This document shows positions 1-7,261 of a stretch of DNA of 58,126 nt, one piece after another. The DNA lies in contig CBDCHC010000011.1 of the NCBI GenBank assembly GCA_965217075.1, positions 1-58,126 on the forward strand. Reading direction: 5' to 3'. The notes beneath the pieces were generated by a model, which was given only the letters and a program-made list of their open reading frames with translations, was not told the origin of the DNA and searched no databases. Every line of letters begins with the position of its first letter. Position 1 is the stretch's first letter. A program made the position numbers and the translations under genes. The DNA is from CBDCHC01 sp965217075. GTDB taxonomy: Bacteria; Pseudomonadota; Gammaproteobacteria; PS1; Pseudothioglobaceae.

Positions 1-933
1 GCTTATGGTAATTTGGCATTATTAGCTAAAGAATTTAGAGATGCTGTTAAAAACAAATTCAATAGAATAAGCGATAGAAGATATTTTTGGGAAAAAGTAT
101 TTAGTGGTATTATTGCAGAAAAATCTTTTAGTGGTGATATAAAACATGCCAGGCAACTATTAAATAAAGAATTACAAACAGCAACAACTCATAAAACTGG
201 TGAGGTATATTTAGTAGGTGCAGGACCTGGTGACCCAGATTTATTAACATTTAAAGCACTACGACTTATGCAACAAGCAGATATAGTGCTATATGATAGA
301 TTAGTATCAAATGAAATAATGGAATTAGTGCGTAGAGATGCAGAATTAATTTATGTAGGAAAAGAAAGAAATAATCATACTTTAGCACAAGATAGCATCA
401 ATAAATTATTAGTTAAATTAGCAAAAAAAGGTAATAGAGTATGTAGGCTTAAAGGTGGTGATCCATTCATCTTTGGTCGTGGTGGCGAAGAAATAGAAAC
501 TTTAGCAGAAAATCAAATACCATTTCAAATAGTGCCTGGCATTACAGCTGCTAGTGGCTGCTCTACATATAGCGGTATTCCTCTTACTCATCGTGATTAT
601 TCACAATCAGTAAGATTTGTTACTGGCAATCTAGCTGATGGATCAATGAATTTACCTTGGCAAGAATTAATAGTAAAAAATCAAACTATTGTATTTTATA
701 TGGCACTAACTGGAGCAAAATATCTAACGAACAAATTAATGGAATTTGGTATGGATAATAATACAGCGTTAGCACTAATAGAAAAAGGCACTACAGCTCA
801 ACAAAAAGTTTATACCACTACTTTAGCTAATATCTCACAAGTGTTAGATAATAATAAAATAACAGCACCAACTATCATTATAATTGGTGCTGTAGTTAAG
901 TTACATGATAAACTACATTGGTTTAATAAATAA
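1..933 (+). CDS. cysG: Siroheme synthase CysG, C-terminal part (5' end outside window)
   Basis: The frame is open from base 1 (AYGNLALLAKEF...), so the gene starts upstream of the window; the TTG at 13 is not a real start. The first ~55 visible residues are the tail of the precorrin-2 dehydrogenase/ferrochelatase half. From GEVYLVGAGPGDPDLLT onward comes the uroporphyrinogen-III C-methyltransferase domain, with KGGDPFIFGRGGEE (SAM site), VPGITAASG and PLTHRD. CysG turns uroporphyrinogen III into siroheme, the cofactor of sulfite and nitrite reductases, in the cytoplasm. The visible ~310 residues fit the C-terminal two thirds of a ~460-residue fused enzyme. A DUF3530 gene follows after 12 bases, probably in the same transcript. 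Confidence 0.95.
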   Translation, partial: AYGNLALLAKEFRDAVKNKFNRISDRRYFWEKVFSGIIAEKSFSGDIKHARQLLNKELQTATTHKTGEVYLVGAGPGDPDLLTFKALRLMQQADIVLYDRLVSNEIMELVRRDAELIYVGKERNNHTLAQDSINKLLVKLAKKGNRVCRLKGGDPFIFGRGGEEIETLAENQIPFQIVPGITAASGCSTYSGIPLTHRDYSQSVRFVTGNLADGSMNLPWQELIVKNQTIVFYMALTGAKYLTNKLMEFGMDNNTALALIEKGTTAQQKVYTTTLANISQVLDNNKITAPTIIIIGAVVKLHDKLHWFNK

Positions 934-945
934 ATCATAACTAAT

Positions 946-1680
946 ATGAAACTATTTATATATATTTTGATGATAATCAGCATAACTACTTTTGCCTCAG
1001 ATAAAGCTAAAGAAAAACGTTGGGAAAGTCAAATTATTGATACTTTAATGGATGGCAAAATAATTTATTTAGGCGATGATAGTGCAAAATTTTTAGCGAT
1101 AGATATGCCAAGTGTTACTAATAATAAAAAAGGCGCTATTATCATTCATGGTATTGGCGTACACCCAAATTGGCCACAAATAATACAACCTATTCGTATT
1201 GGCTTAGCAGAAGCCAAATTACACACATTATCTATACAAATGCCAATTTTACAAAATAGTGCTACTACAGATGATTACCTACCTCTTATGTCAGCAGCAG
1301 CTACAAGAATTAAAATGGCTATAATTTATTTAAGAAATCATGGTATTAACAATATTACGCTCATTGCTCATAGTTTAGGCACACAAATGACAACCTTCTA
1401 CCTTAGTAAAAACAAAATTGATAACAGTATAACCTCATTTATTGGTATTAGCATGCTTGCTACTACCATACCATACTTAATTAATATTAACTTGCCAATA
1501 CTAGATATATTTGGTAGCGATGACAATCAAAACTCACTTAACTCTACCACTAAAAGACTACAAGCCTCTGCTGATAATAAATTATATAAACAAATAAAAA
1601 TTATCGGTGCTAACCACTTTTTTGATGATAAAGAAGAAAAACTATTAAATGAAATTAAAAAATATTTAAAGTTAAAATAA
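946..1680 (+). CDS. DUF3530 family alpha/beta-hydrolase-like exported protein
   Basis: 244 residues with an N-terminal hydrophobic signal peptide (about residues 1-17, ending TTFAS), so probably periplasmic. The core looks like an alpha/beta hydrolase: IIIHGIG (oxyanion-hole strand), AHSLG (nucleophile elbow with Ser, about residue 144), DIFGSDD (acid strand) and GANHFF (candidate catalytic His). The arrangement matches DUF3530. The substrate is unknown. It lies 12 bases after cysG on the same strand, and the accessory island starts just behind it. Confidence 0.75.
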   Translation: MKLFIYILMIISITTFASDKAKEKRWESQIIDTLMDGKIIYLGDDSAKFLAIDMPSVTNNKKGAIIIHGIGVHPNWPQIIQPIRIGLAEAKLHTLSIQMPILQNSATTDDYLPLMSAAATRIKMAIIYLRNHGINNITLIAHSLGTQMTTFYLSKNKIDNSITSFIGISMLATTIPYLININLPILDIFGSDDNQNSLNSTTKRLQASADNKLYKQIKIIGANHFFDDKEEKLLNEIKKYLKLK

Positions 1681-1738
1681 ACCTACATTTAGGTGTGTTA
1701 ATTAAAGACACTGGAAAAAGTGTTTATAATAAATAAAA

Positions 1739-1797
1739 TTAACAGAAGTGTTAATGGGTTTAGGTTTAAAACGATCAAACTTAATGTGGCTTGTTAT
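1739..1797 (-). repeat. attC-like recombination site downstream of the GNAT remnant
   Basis: A 59-base imperfect palindrome starts about 20 bases after the GNAT stop codon, where an integron cassette carries its attC. Read on the minus strand it opens ATAAC-AAGCC-ACATTAAG and closes CCATTAACACTTCTGTTAA. The outer ATAAC/GTTAA boxes and inner TTAA-containing boxes can pair with mismatches. The length fits attC (about 57-141 bp), but the R boxes do not fully match RYYYAAC/GTTRRRY. This is an inference from shape and position; folding was not computed. Confidence 0.4.
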
Positions 1798-1817
1798 ATG
1801 TGATTTAGCACCCAACT

Positions 1818-2366
1818 TTACTTATTAATTTTATATAATACGTGTTCCCTAAGCGAGCTATCTTTGGGAATAGCTGGATGATTAAAATTAGACCTTGTGT
1901 TCTTTAACCCCAATCTCTCCATAACCGCCCGTGATTTCATGTTGTTAACTGTTGCAAAAGAATATATCTCATTTAAGTTAAGTTTACCAAAACCAAATTT
2001 GAGAGCGGCATTGCCTGCTTCAGTGGCATACCCTTTTCCCCAATGTTTTTTGGATAAACGCCATCCTATTTCTACACATGGGTTAAATGGTAGATCGTAA
2101 TGCGGCTCATGAAGACCAACAAAGCCTATAAATTCTCTATTAGTTTTGTCTTCAACTACCCAAAATCCCCAGCCTTTATCAGATATTAATTTTTTGATTT
2201 TTTTAGCTATCTCATCACTTTCTTTTTTTACTCAACACATTCGGGAAAAATTCCATTACTTTTGGATCAGCATTAAGTAAAGCAAATGTTTCAAAATCTT
2301 CTTTACGCCACTGCCTCAGAATAAGGCGATTAGTTTCGAGTTCAACTATTTTTTCATCTTTTTCAT
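1818..2366 (-). pseudogene. GNAT (RimJ/RimL-like) N-acetyltransferase, frameshifted
   Basis: On the minus strand two frames together give one GNAT protein: ETNRLILRQWRKEDFETFA at the N-terminus (the usual RimJ/RimL start), then GFWVVEDKTNREFIGFVGL, WRLSKKHWGKGYATEA (acetyl-CoA loop) and NMKSRAVMERLGL (C-terminal signature). It is broken twice in A runs. The run at 2349-2354 is one base short, so the ATG at 2366 meets TAG after six codons. The run at 2223-2229 is one base long and ends the downstream frame at once. With both corrected, the reading frame runs from ATG 2366 to TAA 1818 (~183 residues). Such acetyltransferases are common integron cassette cargo. Either a true pseudogene or two assembly errors. 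Confidence 0.8.
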
Positions 2367-2372
2367 AAATTT

Positions 2373-2450
2373 GAAATAAGGGAAATAAGGAGAAATAAGA
2401 GAAATAAGGAAGAGAAATAAGGGAGAGAAATAAGGGAGAGAAATAAGGAA
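2373..2450. repeat. Tandem GAAATAAGG array
   Basis: About seven degenerate units of GAAATAAGG, spaced 9-13 bases (several as GAAATAAGGGAGA), run directly into the full inverted-repeat end of the RAYT element. The unit equals the outer 8-9 bases of that end (AAATAAGGGG), so the array probably arose by slippage or repeated partial copying of the element tip. It lies just upstream of the GNAT start at 2366, where that gene's promoter would be. Confidence 0.7.
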
Positions 2451-2477
2451 AAATAAGGGGACGCTACCCTTTTTTTT
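2451..2477. repeat. Terminal inverted repeat of RAYT element, outer left copy
   Basis: AAATAAGGGGACGCTACCC followed by a T run. It is the same as the copy at 2480 and is the reverse complement of the right end at 2700-2724. Two left-end copies in tandem suggest partial duplication of the element end. Confidence 0.8.
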
Positions 2478-2479
2478 AG

Positions 2480-2506
2480 AAATAAGGGGACGCTACCCTT
2501 TTTTTT
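2480..2506. repeat. Terminal inverted repeat of RAYT element, inner left copy
   Basis: AAATAAGGGGACGCTACCC plus eight T. It forms an inverted pair with 2700-2724 and encloses the transposase remnant. The sequence contains the near-palindromic core GGGGACGCTACCC, typical of the REP-like ends mobilised by RAYT/IS200-type transposases. Confidence 0.8.
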
Positions 2507-2515
2507 GGCCTGTCA

Positions 2516-2683
2516 TCAACAATAAGCTAAAACATCAACTTGATGTTTTGTGGTGTAAATTTGTAATAATTCTAAATAATAATCTTTATCGCTATCACCA
2601 AAGAAAACATCGTTACCACGGTTACCTCTTTGGGTTATATGGTGTGGAATATTGGCAAATACACTTCTTGGTTGTCTTGGCAT
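2516..2683 (-). pseudogene. Truncated RAYT/Y1 transposase (TnpA_REP), N-terminal 55 residues
   Basis: Minus-strand ATG at 2683, TGA at 2516-2518. The protein starts MPRQPRSVFANIPHHITQRG and continues NRGNDVFFGDSDKDYYLELL and VDVLAYC, the standard N-terminus of RAYT transposases (Y1_Tnp, IS200-like). The reading frame stops exactly where the family continues with L-M-x-N-H-V-H. The bases TGTTGATGAC look like TGT-TTG-ATG with one T lost, and almost everything after that is deleted. The HxH metal motif and the catalytic Tyr are therefore absent. It is too short for an automatic ORF cutoff. Confidence 0.8.
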
Positions 2684-2699
2684 TTGGATATTTTAGCAT

Positions 2700-2724
2700 A
2701 AAAAAGGGTAGCGTCCCCTTATTT
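2700..2724. repeat. Terminal inverted repeat of RAYT element, right end
   Basis: A run of A followed by GGGTAGCGTCCCCTTATTT, the exact reverse complement of the left ends at 2451 and 2480. It starts 16 bases upstream of the transposase ATG and ends 25 bases before the lipoprotein stop codon. Confidence 0.8.
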
Positions 2725-2749
2725 TTATATAAATTTAATAATGAATGCA

Positions 2750-3349
2750 TTAGTTTAATGAAGGGCATTTTGCTCTTTTATTAAGGTCATCAATAAAATC
2801 ATCATAAGTTTTAAACCCTGCTAAGGCTAGTTTTGCATCAGGTTTTTGTTTCATCATGGCATGATTGGCATCAAGACTTTTTTTGAAAGAAGAACATGCT
2901 TCTTTATCCATTCCACCAGCAGAATATGTATAACCTTTATGGAGATAATTATTGGTCAACTTACCGAACTGATTTTGACTGGCATAGTATTTTTCAGATT
3001 TATCAAGGAACTCAATAGATTTGATAAACCTGTTCTTATATGTAACGCTAGGTTCAATAAATCCTCTTTCAATGTATCTTTTACTATACCTTTCTACAGA
3101 GTATGAACGAAGAAATACAGCATAGGCTTTATAGGCTTCTGCTAACCCAGCATTGTCATTCTTTTTTTGATAAATTGTAATGGCTTCATGTAAAAGTCTT
3201 TCAGCAGGTAATGCTCTATATTTTTCATCAAATAACCAATATGCATCTGCTATTTTTTGCTTTGGATTACTTGAGTAGGGAACAAGTGCTGCGGCACACC
3301 CTGTTAAAAATGACGCTGCAAAAAGTACAATAGTTGTTAGTCGAAACAT
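2750..3349 (-). CDS. TPR-like lipoprotein of unknown function
   Basis: 199 residues. The N-terminus is a lipoprotein signal with lipobox LTGC (Cys18), so the product is probably membrane-anchored on the periplasmic side. The rest is alpha-helical with TPR-like helix pairs (LLHEAITIYQKKNDNAGLAEAY, SIEFLDKSEKYYASQ, NNYLHKGYTYSAGG). I do not recognise a specific family. The start is supported by AAGGA about 7 bases before the ATG. Base and codon use is more balanced than in chromosomal neighbours, in line with acquisition by transfer. One 202-bp repeat copy lies immediately upstream, as for a cassette gene placed behind the attC of the previous cassette. Confidence 0.65.
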   Translation of the reverse strand: MFRLTTIVLFAASFLTGCAAALVPYSSNPKQKIADAYWLFDEKYRALPAERLLHEAITIYQKKNDNAGLAEAYKAYAVFLRSYSVERYSKRYIERGFIEPSVTYKNRFIKSIEFLDKSEKYYASQNQFGKLTNNYLHKGYTYSAGGMDKEACSSFKKSLDANHAMMKQKPDAKLALAGFKTYDDFIDDLNKRAKCPSLN

Positions 3350-3489
3350 GTTAATTCCTTTTTTATATAACGGTGCGAGTTAAACTGCACCAAAATTTTT
3401 AATTTTACCAGAAAACTTGTTTTCGTAGTAAAAGTAAATTTTGGCGGATAGTTTGCGAAGCAAATGTCCGTTTCAACGCCTTGTTAGAC

Positions 3490-3508
3490 AAACCCTACGG
3501 GTTTTTTT
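3490..3508 (+). terminator. Terminator-like hairpin inside the 202-bp repeat
   Basis: AAACCC-TAC-GGGTTT followed by four more T, nested in a longer pairing GACAAACCC/GGGTTT...GTC and CCTTG/CAAGG. A hairpin with a U tail would work on the plus strand, opposite to the cassette genes. It recurs at 6936-6954. It may serve as a recombination-site fold rather than for termination. Confidence 0.4.
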
Positions 3509-3537
3509 GTCAAGGCTTGAAATGTTTAACTCGCACC

Positions 3538-3568
3538 GTTAGAGCCGACCCGTAGGGTCGGCTCTAAC
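3538..3568. repeat. Perfect hairpin, 14-bp arms, 3-base loop
   Basis: GTTAGAGCCGACCC, loop GTA, then GGGTCGGCTCTAAC. It is GC-rich in a very AT-rich genome, identical in copy 2 (6984-7014), and begins and ends with the attC-type core GTTAG/CTAAC. It lacks a T tail, so it is more likely part of a recombination site than a terminator. Confidence 0.8.
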
Positions 3569-3665
3569 GCCTTATTGAGGGGCTTACGATTTGAAGCCCG
3601 TAAAGCTCCGGCACACAAAAGGATAAACGAACGTTTTGAACGTCAATTTAACCGCTGAGTTAGTA
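3565..3665 (-). repeat. attC-like site downstream of the RES-domain gene
   Basis: On the minus strand it opens CTAAC-TCAGC-GGTTAAATTGACG and closes CCTCAATAAGGC-GTTAGA. The outer CTAAC/GTTAG and the inner GGTTAAATTGA/TCAATAAGGC boxes pair with one extra base on one arm, like the extrahelical base of attC. A stem GGGCTT/AAGCCC lies in the centre. It starts about 40 bases after the stop at 3706, as expected for the attC of the RES/Sel1-LRR cassette, and shares its last TAAC with the 202-bp repeat. Confidence 0.5.
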
Positions 3666-3705
3666 AGTCCCTCTCGAATTACTTGTTATGCTTTTTCTTA
3701 CAGCA

Positions 3706-4629
3706 TCACTTCCAGTCAATTTTATTTCCATTAACAACGCCCTGATAAAGAGGATTCGCTTTATACATCGCATAGCCGTAGTTTTCTTGAATATCAAAAG
3801 AGACAGCTTCTTTGTGAGATATTTTGCTATCAACAGATGATGGCTTAATTGCAATAACTGGCGCCCCTTCTGCTTTAACAGAAGTATAAATCAGCCCATC
3901 AACTCTATCTCCTTCTAAAAAGTGTGAAGCCAGTATAGATGTTACAATATATAATCTATCTGATTCTTTTCTTCTTAAAATATCAGAGAAAAAGGCATCG
4001 CATAACTGAAATGCAACAAAAACATATTTATCAAATGTTTTTTCTTCATATTCGTAAACAAACTTAAAATATGAATAAACTTCTTCCGATAAAAAATATG
4101 GCTTTGATTCTCGTTTAATGTGGTCATAAATACCGACATAATTTACCTTGATTTCAGCGGTAGCCTCCGACTTTAGAATATTAATTTTTTCATTTTTGAG
4201 TGCATTAACTTCTGAAAATGCAACATTATAGCCACCAAAATTATTATCAAAGTACACGCAACCATAGAATATAGATTCTCCGTGCTTATTTAATCTGCCA
4301 ATAGATTGAGTAATGTTAGATTGTTTCGGAATGTATGAAAGTCTACTAACATCACTAAAACATGGTTTTTTCTCAAGGTTGTTAAATTTCACTGCCCTTA
4401 GTATTTTAAGACCACTATCTAACGGAATATCTAGTGTGATAGTATAATAACCGACTAAATGATCTAAAAGATATGCAATCCTTTCTTCGCTTAGACTAAT
4501 TCTCCCGCCAATGTAATCATTCAGTTGTTTGATTATTTCTGATACAGAATTACAGCAATGCAAAGCATTAGGATTCATTTCTTTAGCTTTTGTTTTTATT
4601 AGTTTTTTAAGATTATCCTCAATAGTCAC
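3706..4629 (-). CDS. RES-domain-like protein (putative NAD+-degrading toxin/effector)
   Basis: 307 residues. The last two thirds show the RES pattern: an Arg in LRAVKF, then GRLNKHGESIFYGCVYF, the Glu in FSEVNAL and the Ser in IYTSVKAEGAPVIAIKP. These are the three residues for which the family is named. RES proteins of toxin-antitoxin systems degrade NAD+. The N-terminal ~90 residues are helical and may be an extra domain as in longer RES proteins. No Xre-type antitoxin is adjacent; the upstream neighbour, 10 bases away, is the Sel1-LRR gene. Family assignment is by motif only and activity is unproven. Confidence 0.55.
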   Translation of the reverse strand: MTIEDNLKKLIKTKAKEMNPNALHCCNSVSEIIKQLNDYIGGRISLSEERIAYLLDHLVGYYTITLDIPLDSGLKILRAVKFNNLEKKPCFSDVSRLSYIPKQSNITQSIGRLNKHGESIFYGCVYFDNNFGGYNVAFSEVNALKNEKINILKSEATAEIKVNYVGIYDHIKRESKPYFLSEEVYSYFKFVYEYEEKTFDKYVFVAFQLCDAFFSDILRRKESDRLYIVTSILASHFLEGDRVDGLIYTSVKAEGAPVIAIKPSSVDSKISHKEAVSFDIQENYGYAMYKANPLYQGVVNGNKIDWK

Positions 4630-4639
4630 AATTATTTTT

Positions 4640-6571
4640 CTATAGCTCCATCATTTTTAAGGTCTTTTTATTTCCACTACTACCAACACTCACAAGGCTC
4701 AGTTTTGAGTTTGGTTTTAAATTATGTTCATTACATGTTTGAATATAAGTGAGCTTGACCCACTGTATTAATTCATCTTCAGTAGAAGGGGTTTCTGCAT
4801 TCAGCCCTATATTGACTGGCACAATATTGCCTTCTGAGTCAATTGCATTCAAACCTTCATTTGCACTAATTTTATTATATCTGCTATTAGCCATCATCGA
4901 GCTAAATAGATCGTCTTCATCTGAAGCTGAACTAGACCAATGAAAGATATTAGATACCATATCTCCATCTTTTGAATTTAAATATATTTCAAGAAAAGAG
5001 TCTTCTGGGCTTCCTCCCTTGATATTCATTTCCACATATATTGGCTCGGATATATTACCTTGTTGATAGCTAAACGATATTTTACATTTAGTGTTGCTAA
5101 ATCTGTCCGTCCACTTTTTTACATTCTCATCTGTGAAATTATTATTTTGTAGCTCTATTGTCTCTAAATTTGTTAGATTCATTATTTCTTCTGGCAGGCT
5201 ACTTAAATCGTTATCCCCTATGGAAATATGCTTAAGTGCAGTCATTTTTCCTATTTCTTCGGGTAGGATGGTTAGATTATTATTATGTACAATAAGTTGT
5301 TCTAAATTCGTTAATTCCCCAATCTCACTAGGCAATCTAACCAATTGATTTTGCCCTAAATCAAGAATTTTTAATTTTTTTTAATCGCCCAATACCACGT
5401 GGTAATTCAGATATTTGGTTTACTCCCAAATTCAACCACGTTAGTTCAGTTAGATTAAAAATGACTTCAGGAACTATTGAAAAATTGTTATGAAACAAGC
5501 TGAGATCAACTAAGCCTGTAAGTATTGATATATCATCTGTTAGATTACTAAGATCGTTTGATTGAAGTTCGAGTTCTTTTAAATCACTCCATGCTCCAAT
5601 TTCTTGTGGTTCAAACTTGATACTATTACAATTACTTTGAACCCATTCCCAAAATTTATCTCCCGAGTTGCTGTTGGAGTTATCTTCATATGCATCTTGA
5701 AATTCAGAAGTTGTATTATTTAGCTCTGGATCTTGATTTAAATTAGGAGTGTTTGTTAATTGAATATCAAATTTTTGTACGAATTGTTGTATGTGATTTT
5801 CAAATGATGGATCATCATTATTTTTATACGATAATGATAACCACATTTTTGCTACATCTCTATTTTGCTCTACAAAGTCGCCTTGAGAATACATTACACC
5901 TAAATTGTAAGCACACATGGGGTCACCCCCTCTAATGCTCCGTGCCTATACCAAAAAGCAGTTTTTTTAAGATCCGTAGGTAATGACAAGTTTTCTGTAT
6001 CATCACCATTATCATAAAGCCCCGCTACAGCTTTAATTGCTGGAAGGTAGCCTCTAAATGCTGATTTTTCATACCAATACAGCCTTTCTATCATACATTC
6101 ATCCTGACCTTTTGTTTCAAAGTCATCAAAGGCATACCAAGCCCCCATCAGCCATAATGCATAGGGATTTTCTTCACTTGCTTTTTTTTCTACTTCATCT
6201 TTGCTTATACTTAAATATTTCTTTGCACTTTTCGAAAAACCAAAATTAATATTGTTATTTAATAACTCAACGAATATTGCAAATGTCTCTTCAGGCATAG
6301 AGTGAATAGGCACAGGCAAGTATTGATTAAAAGGCTCACCATGTTGAGAAAAACATGATAATGCAATACCGAAAGAATCCCCTTGAAGTGCTGCCGCTGC
6401 CATATGGCTACAAAATTCATTTAATTTTTCCACTTGCCCAATGCCAGACATCCCAGTTACGCAGGCAACCATTAGTTCACCACCGTATTCCGAGATTATC
6501 TTACTTCCAATATCGGGTTCTTTATAATTAAATTTATGTGTTTGCGATTTACCAAACAGCTTTCCAAACAT
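4640..6571 (-). pseudogene. Sel1-repeat plus leucine-rich-repeat protein, broken in three frames
   Basis: Three consecutive minus-strand frames form one ~640-residue protein. Part 1 (6571 to ~5926) starts MFGKLFGKSQTHKF and enters Sel1 repeats (RLYWYEKSAFRGYLPAIKAV, TAFWYRHGALEG). Part 2 continues the same Sel1 repeat (CAYNLGVMYSQGDFVEQ), then an Asn-rich linker and LRRs. Part 3 carries more 23-residue LRRs (LPSEIGELTNLEQLIVHNN) and a ~140-residue C-terminal domain I do not recognise. Junction 1 lies in a G run (minus strand; C run at 5926-5930) that is one base short. Junction 2 lies in the A run at 5375-5382 that is one base long; correcting it gives RLKKLKILDLGQNQLVRLP. No signal peptide. 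Either decayed or affected by assembly errors. Confidence 0.8.
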
Positions 6572-6599
6572 TTCATGTTCTCCGATTATTTTTGTAGCA

Positions 6600-6816
6600 T
6601 AACGCCCAATGCTATTGACTTAAGGGCGTAAGTTATTGATATTTATAAAACAGTGACTTTTAGTTAAAAATCACATCTGTATTTATTAGTCGTTTTATTG
6701 AACCTTAAAACACACATTCTATCAGATAGTTACAGCATATCTGTGAAATGAATGGTTTAAAGAAATATGACATTGATTCAGATACTTACATCCTTAAGTC
6801 AATGACATTGGCATAA
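6600..6816. repeat. Gene-free spacer with imperfect inverted repeat
   Basis: The 241 bases between the Sel1-LRR start and repeat copy 2 hold no gene. CAATGCTATTGACTTAAGGGCGTAAGT (about 6611-6637) pairs with ACTTACATCCTTAAGTCAATGACATTG (about 6784-6810), about 21 of 27 positions. The left arm also contains its own TAACGCCC/GGGCG inversion. The arms lie too far apart for a standard attC. They may be cassette boundary sequence or a promoter region for the minus-strand genes. Confidence 0.45.
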
Positions 6817-7014
6817 CGGTGCGAGTTAAACTGCACCAAAATTTTTAATTTTACCAGAAAACTTGTTTTCGTAGTAAAAGTAAATTTTGGCGGATAGTTT
6901 GCGAAGCAAATGTCCGTTTCAACGCCTTGTTAGACAAACCCTACGGGTTTTTTTGTCAAGGCTTGAAATGTTTAACTCGCACCGTTAGAGCCGACCCGTA
7001 GGGTCGGCTCTAAC
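6813..7014. repeat. 202-bp island repeat, copy 2
   Basis: Identical in all 202 bases to 3367-3568, same orientation, exactly 3446 bases apart. It forms the right edge of the accessory island: chromosomal AT-rich sequence begins directly after TAAC at 7014. Two perfect copies mean recent duplication, continuing recombination between them, or cassettes that share one attC type as in large chromosomal integrons. The 247 bases from here to tyrA (7015-7261) are extremely AT-rich and I see no gene in them. Confidence 0.85.
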
Positions 7015-7261
7015 TATTTATTAATATCATTATTATACGCTCATAACAATTATGTTGCTAAAAAATTTAAACAAAAAACAAGATAAATTAAAATAATTTT
7101 ATATTTTATATAAAATTTATACAATACTATTTATTACAATATAAATTAAACTTTATAGCTAAAACATTACTAACAGTTGTGCAAGATAAAATCTACTTAA
7201 GACATTATAATTATTATACAGAAAAAACTTTATTACAAGCAATGCTAGCTTATTTTTGAAC

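Larger units (their letters stand above)
2480..2724 (-). mobile_element. Decayed RAYT (REP-associated, IS200/IS605-like) element
   Basis: A 245-base unit bounded by inverted copies of AAATAAGGGGACGCTACCC and holding the first 55 codons of a Y1 transposase. The catalytic part of the protein is missing, so the unit cannot move by itself; it could only be moved by an intact copy elsewhere. It sits between the lipoprotein gene and the GNAT remnant, at the place where the lipoprotein cassette's own attC would be expected. Confidence 0.75.
3367..3568. repeat. 202-bp island repeat, copy 1 (attC-like, palindrome-rich)
   Basis: Base-for-base identical to 6813-7014 on the same strand. Internal structure: TAACGGTGCGAGTTAAAC at 3368-3385 and its perfect reverse complement at 3524-3541; AACGCCTTGTTAGAC near 3475-3489; a hairpin AAACCC-TAC-GGGTTT followed by T (3490-3508); and a perfect 14-bp-arm hairpin at 3538-3568. 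On the minus strand, GTCTAAC-AAGGC-GTTGAAAC ... GTTTAAC-TCGCAC-CGTTA has the R''-L''-L'-R' order of an integron attC (compare the aadA1-type site), with GTCTAAC fitting RYYYAAC. No gene fits in the 356 bases between 3350 and 3705; they hold this repeat and the site that follows. Confidence 0.85.

Noticed and set aside
1897..2100. Plus-strand 67-residue frame
   Set aside because: It is the antisense of the GNAT remnant; the minus-strand reading gives a clear acetyltransferase and the plus-strand protein resembles nothing.
2373..2450. Short tandem repeats considered as CRISPR or VNTR-coded peptide
   Set aside because: Units of 9-13 bases without spacers; too short for CRISPR and matching the tip of the adjacent mobile element.
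7080..7258. Open plus-strand stretch of about 50 codons ending LLQAMLAYF before tyrA
   Set aside because: No start codon or ribosome site, extreme AT content, no recognisable domain. It could be the 3' stub of a gene cut by the island, but I cannot support that.
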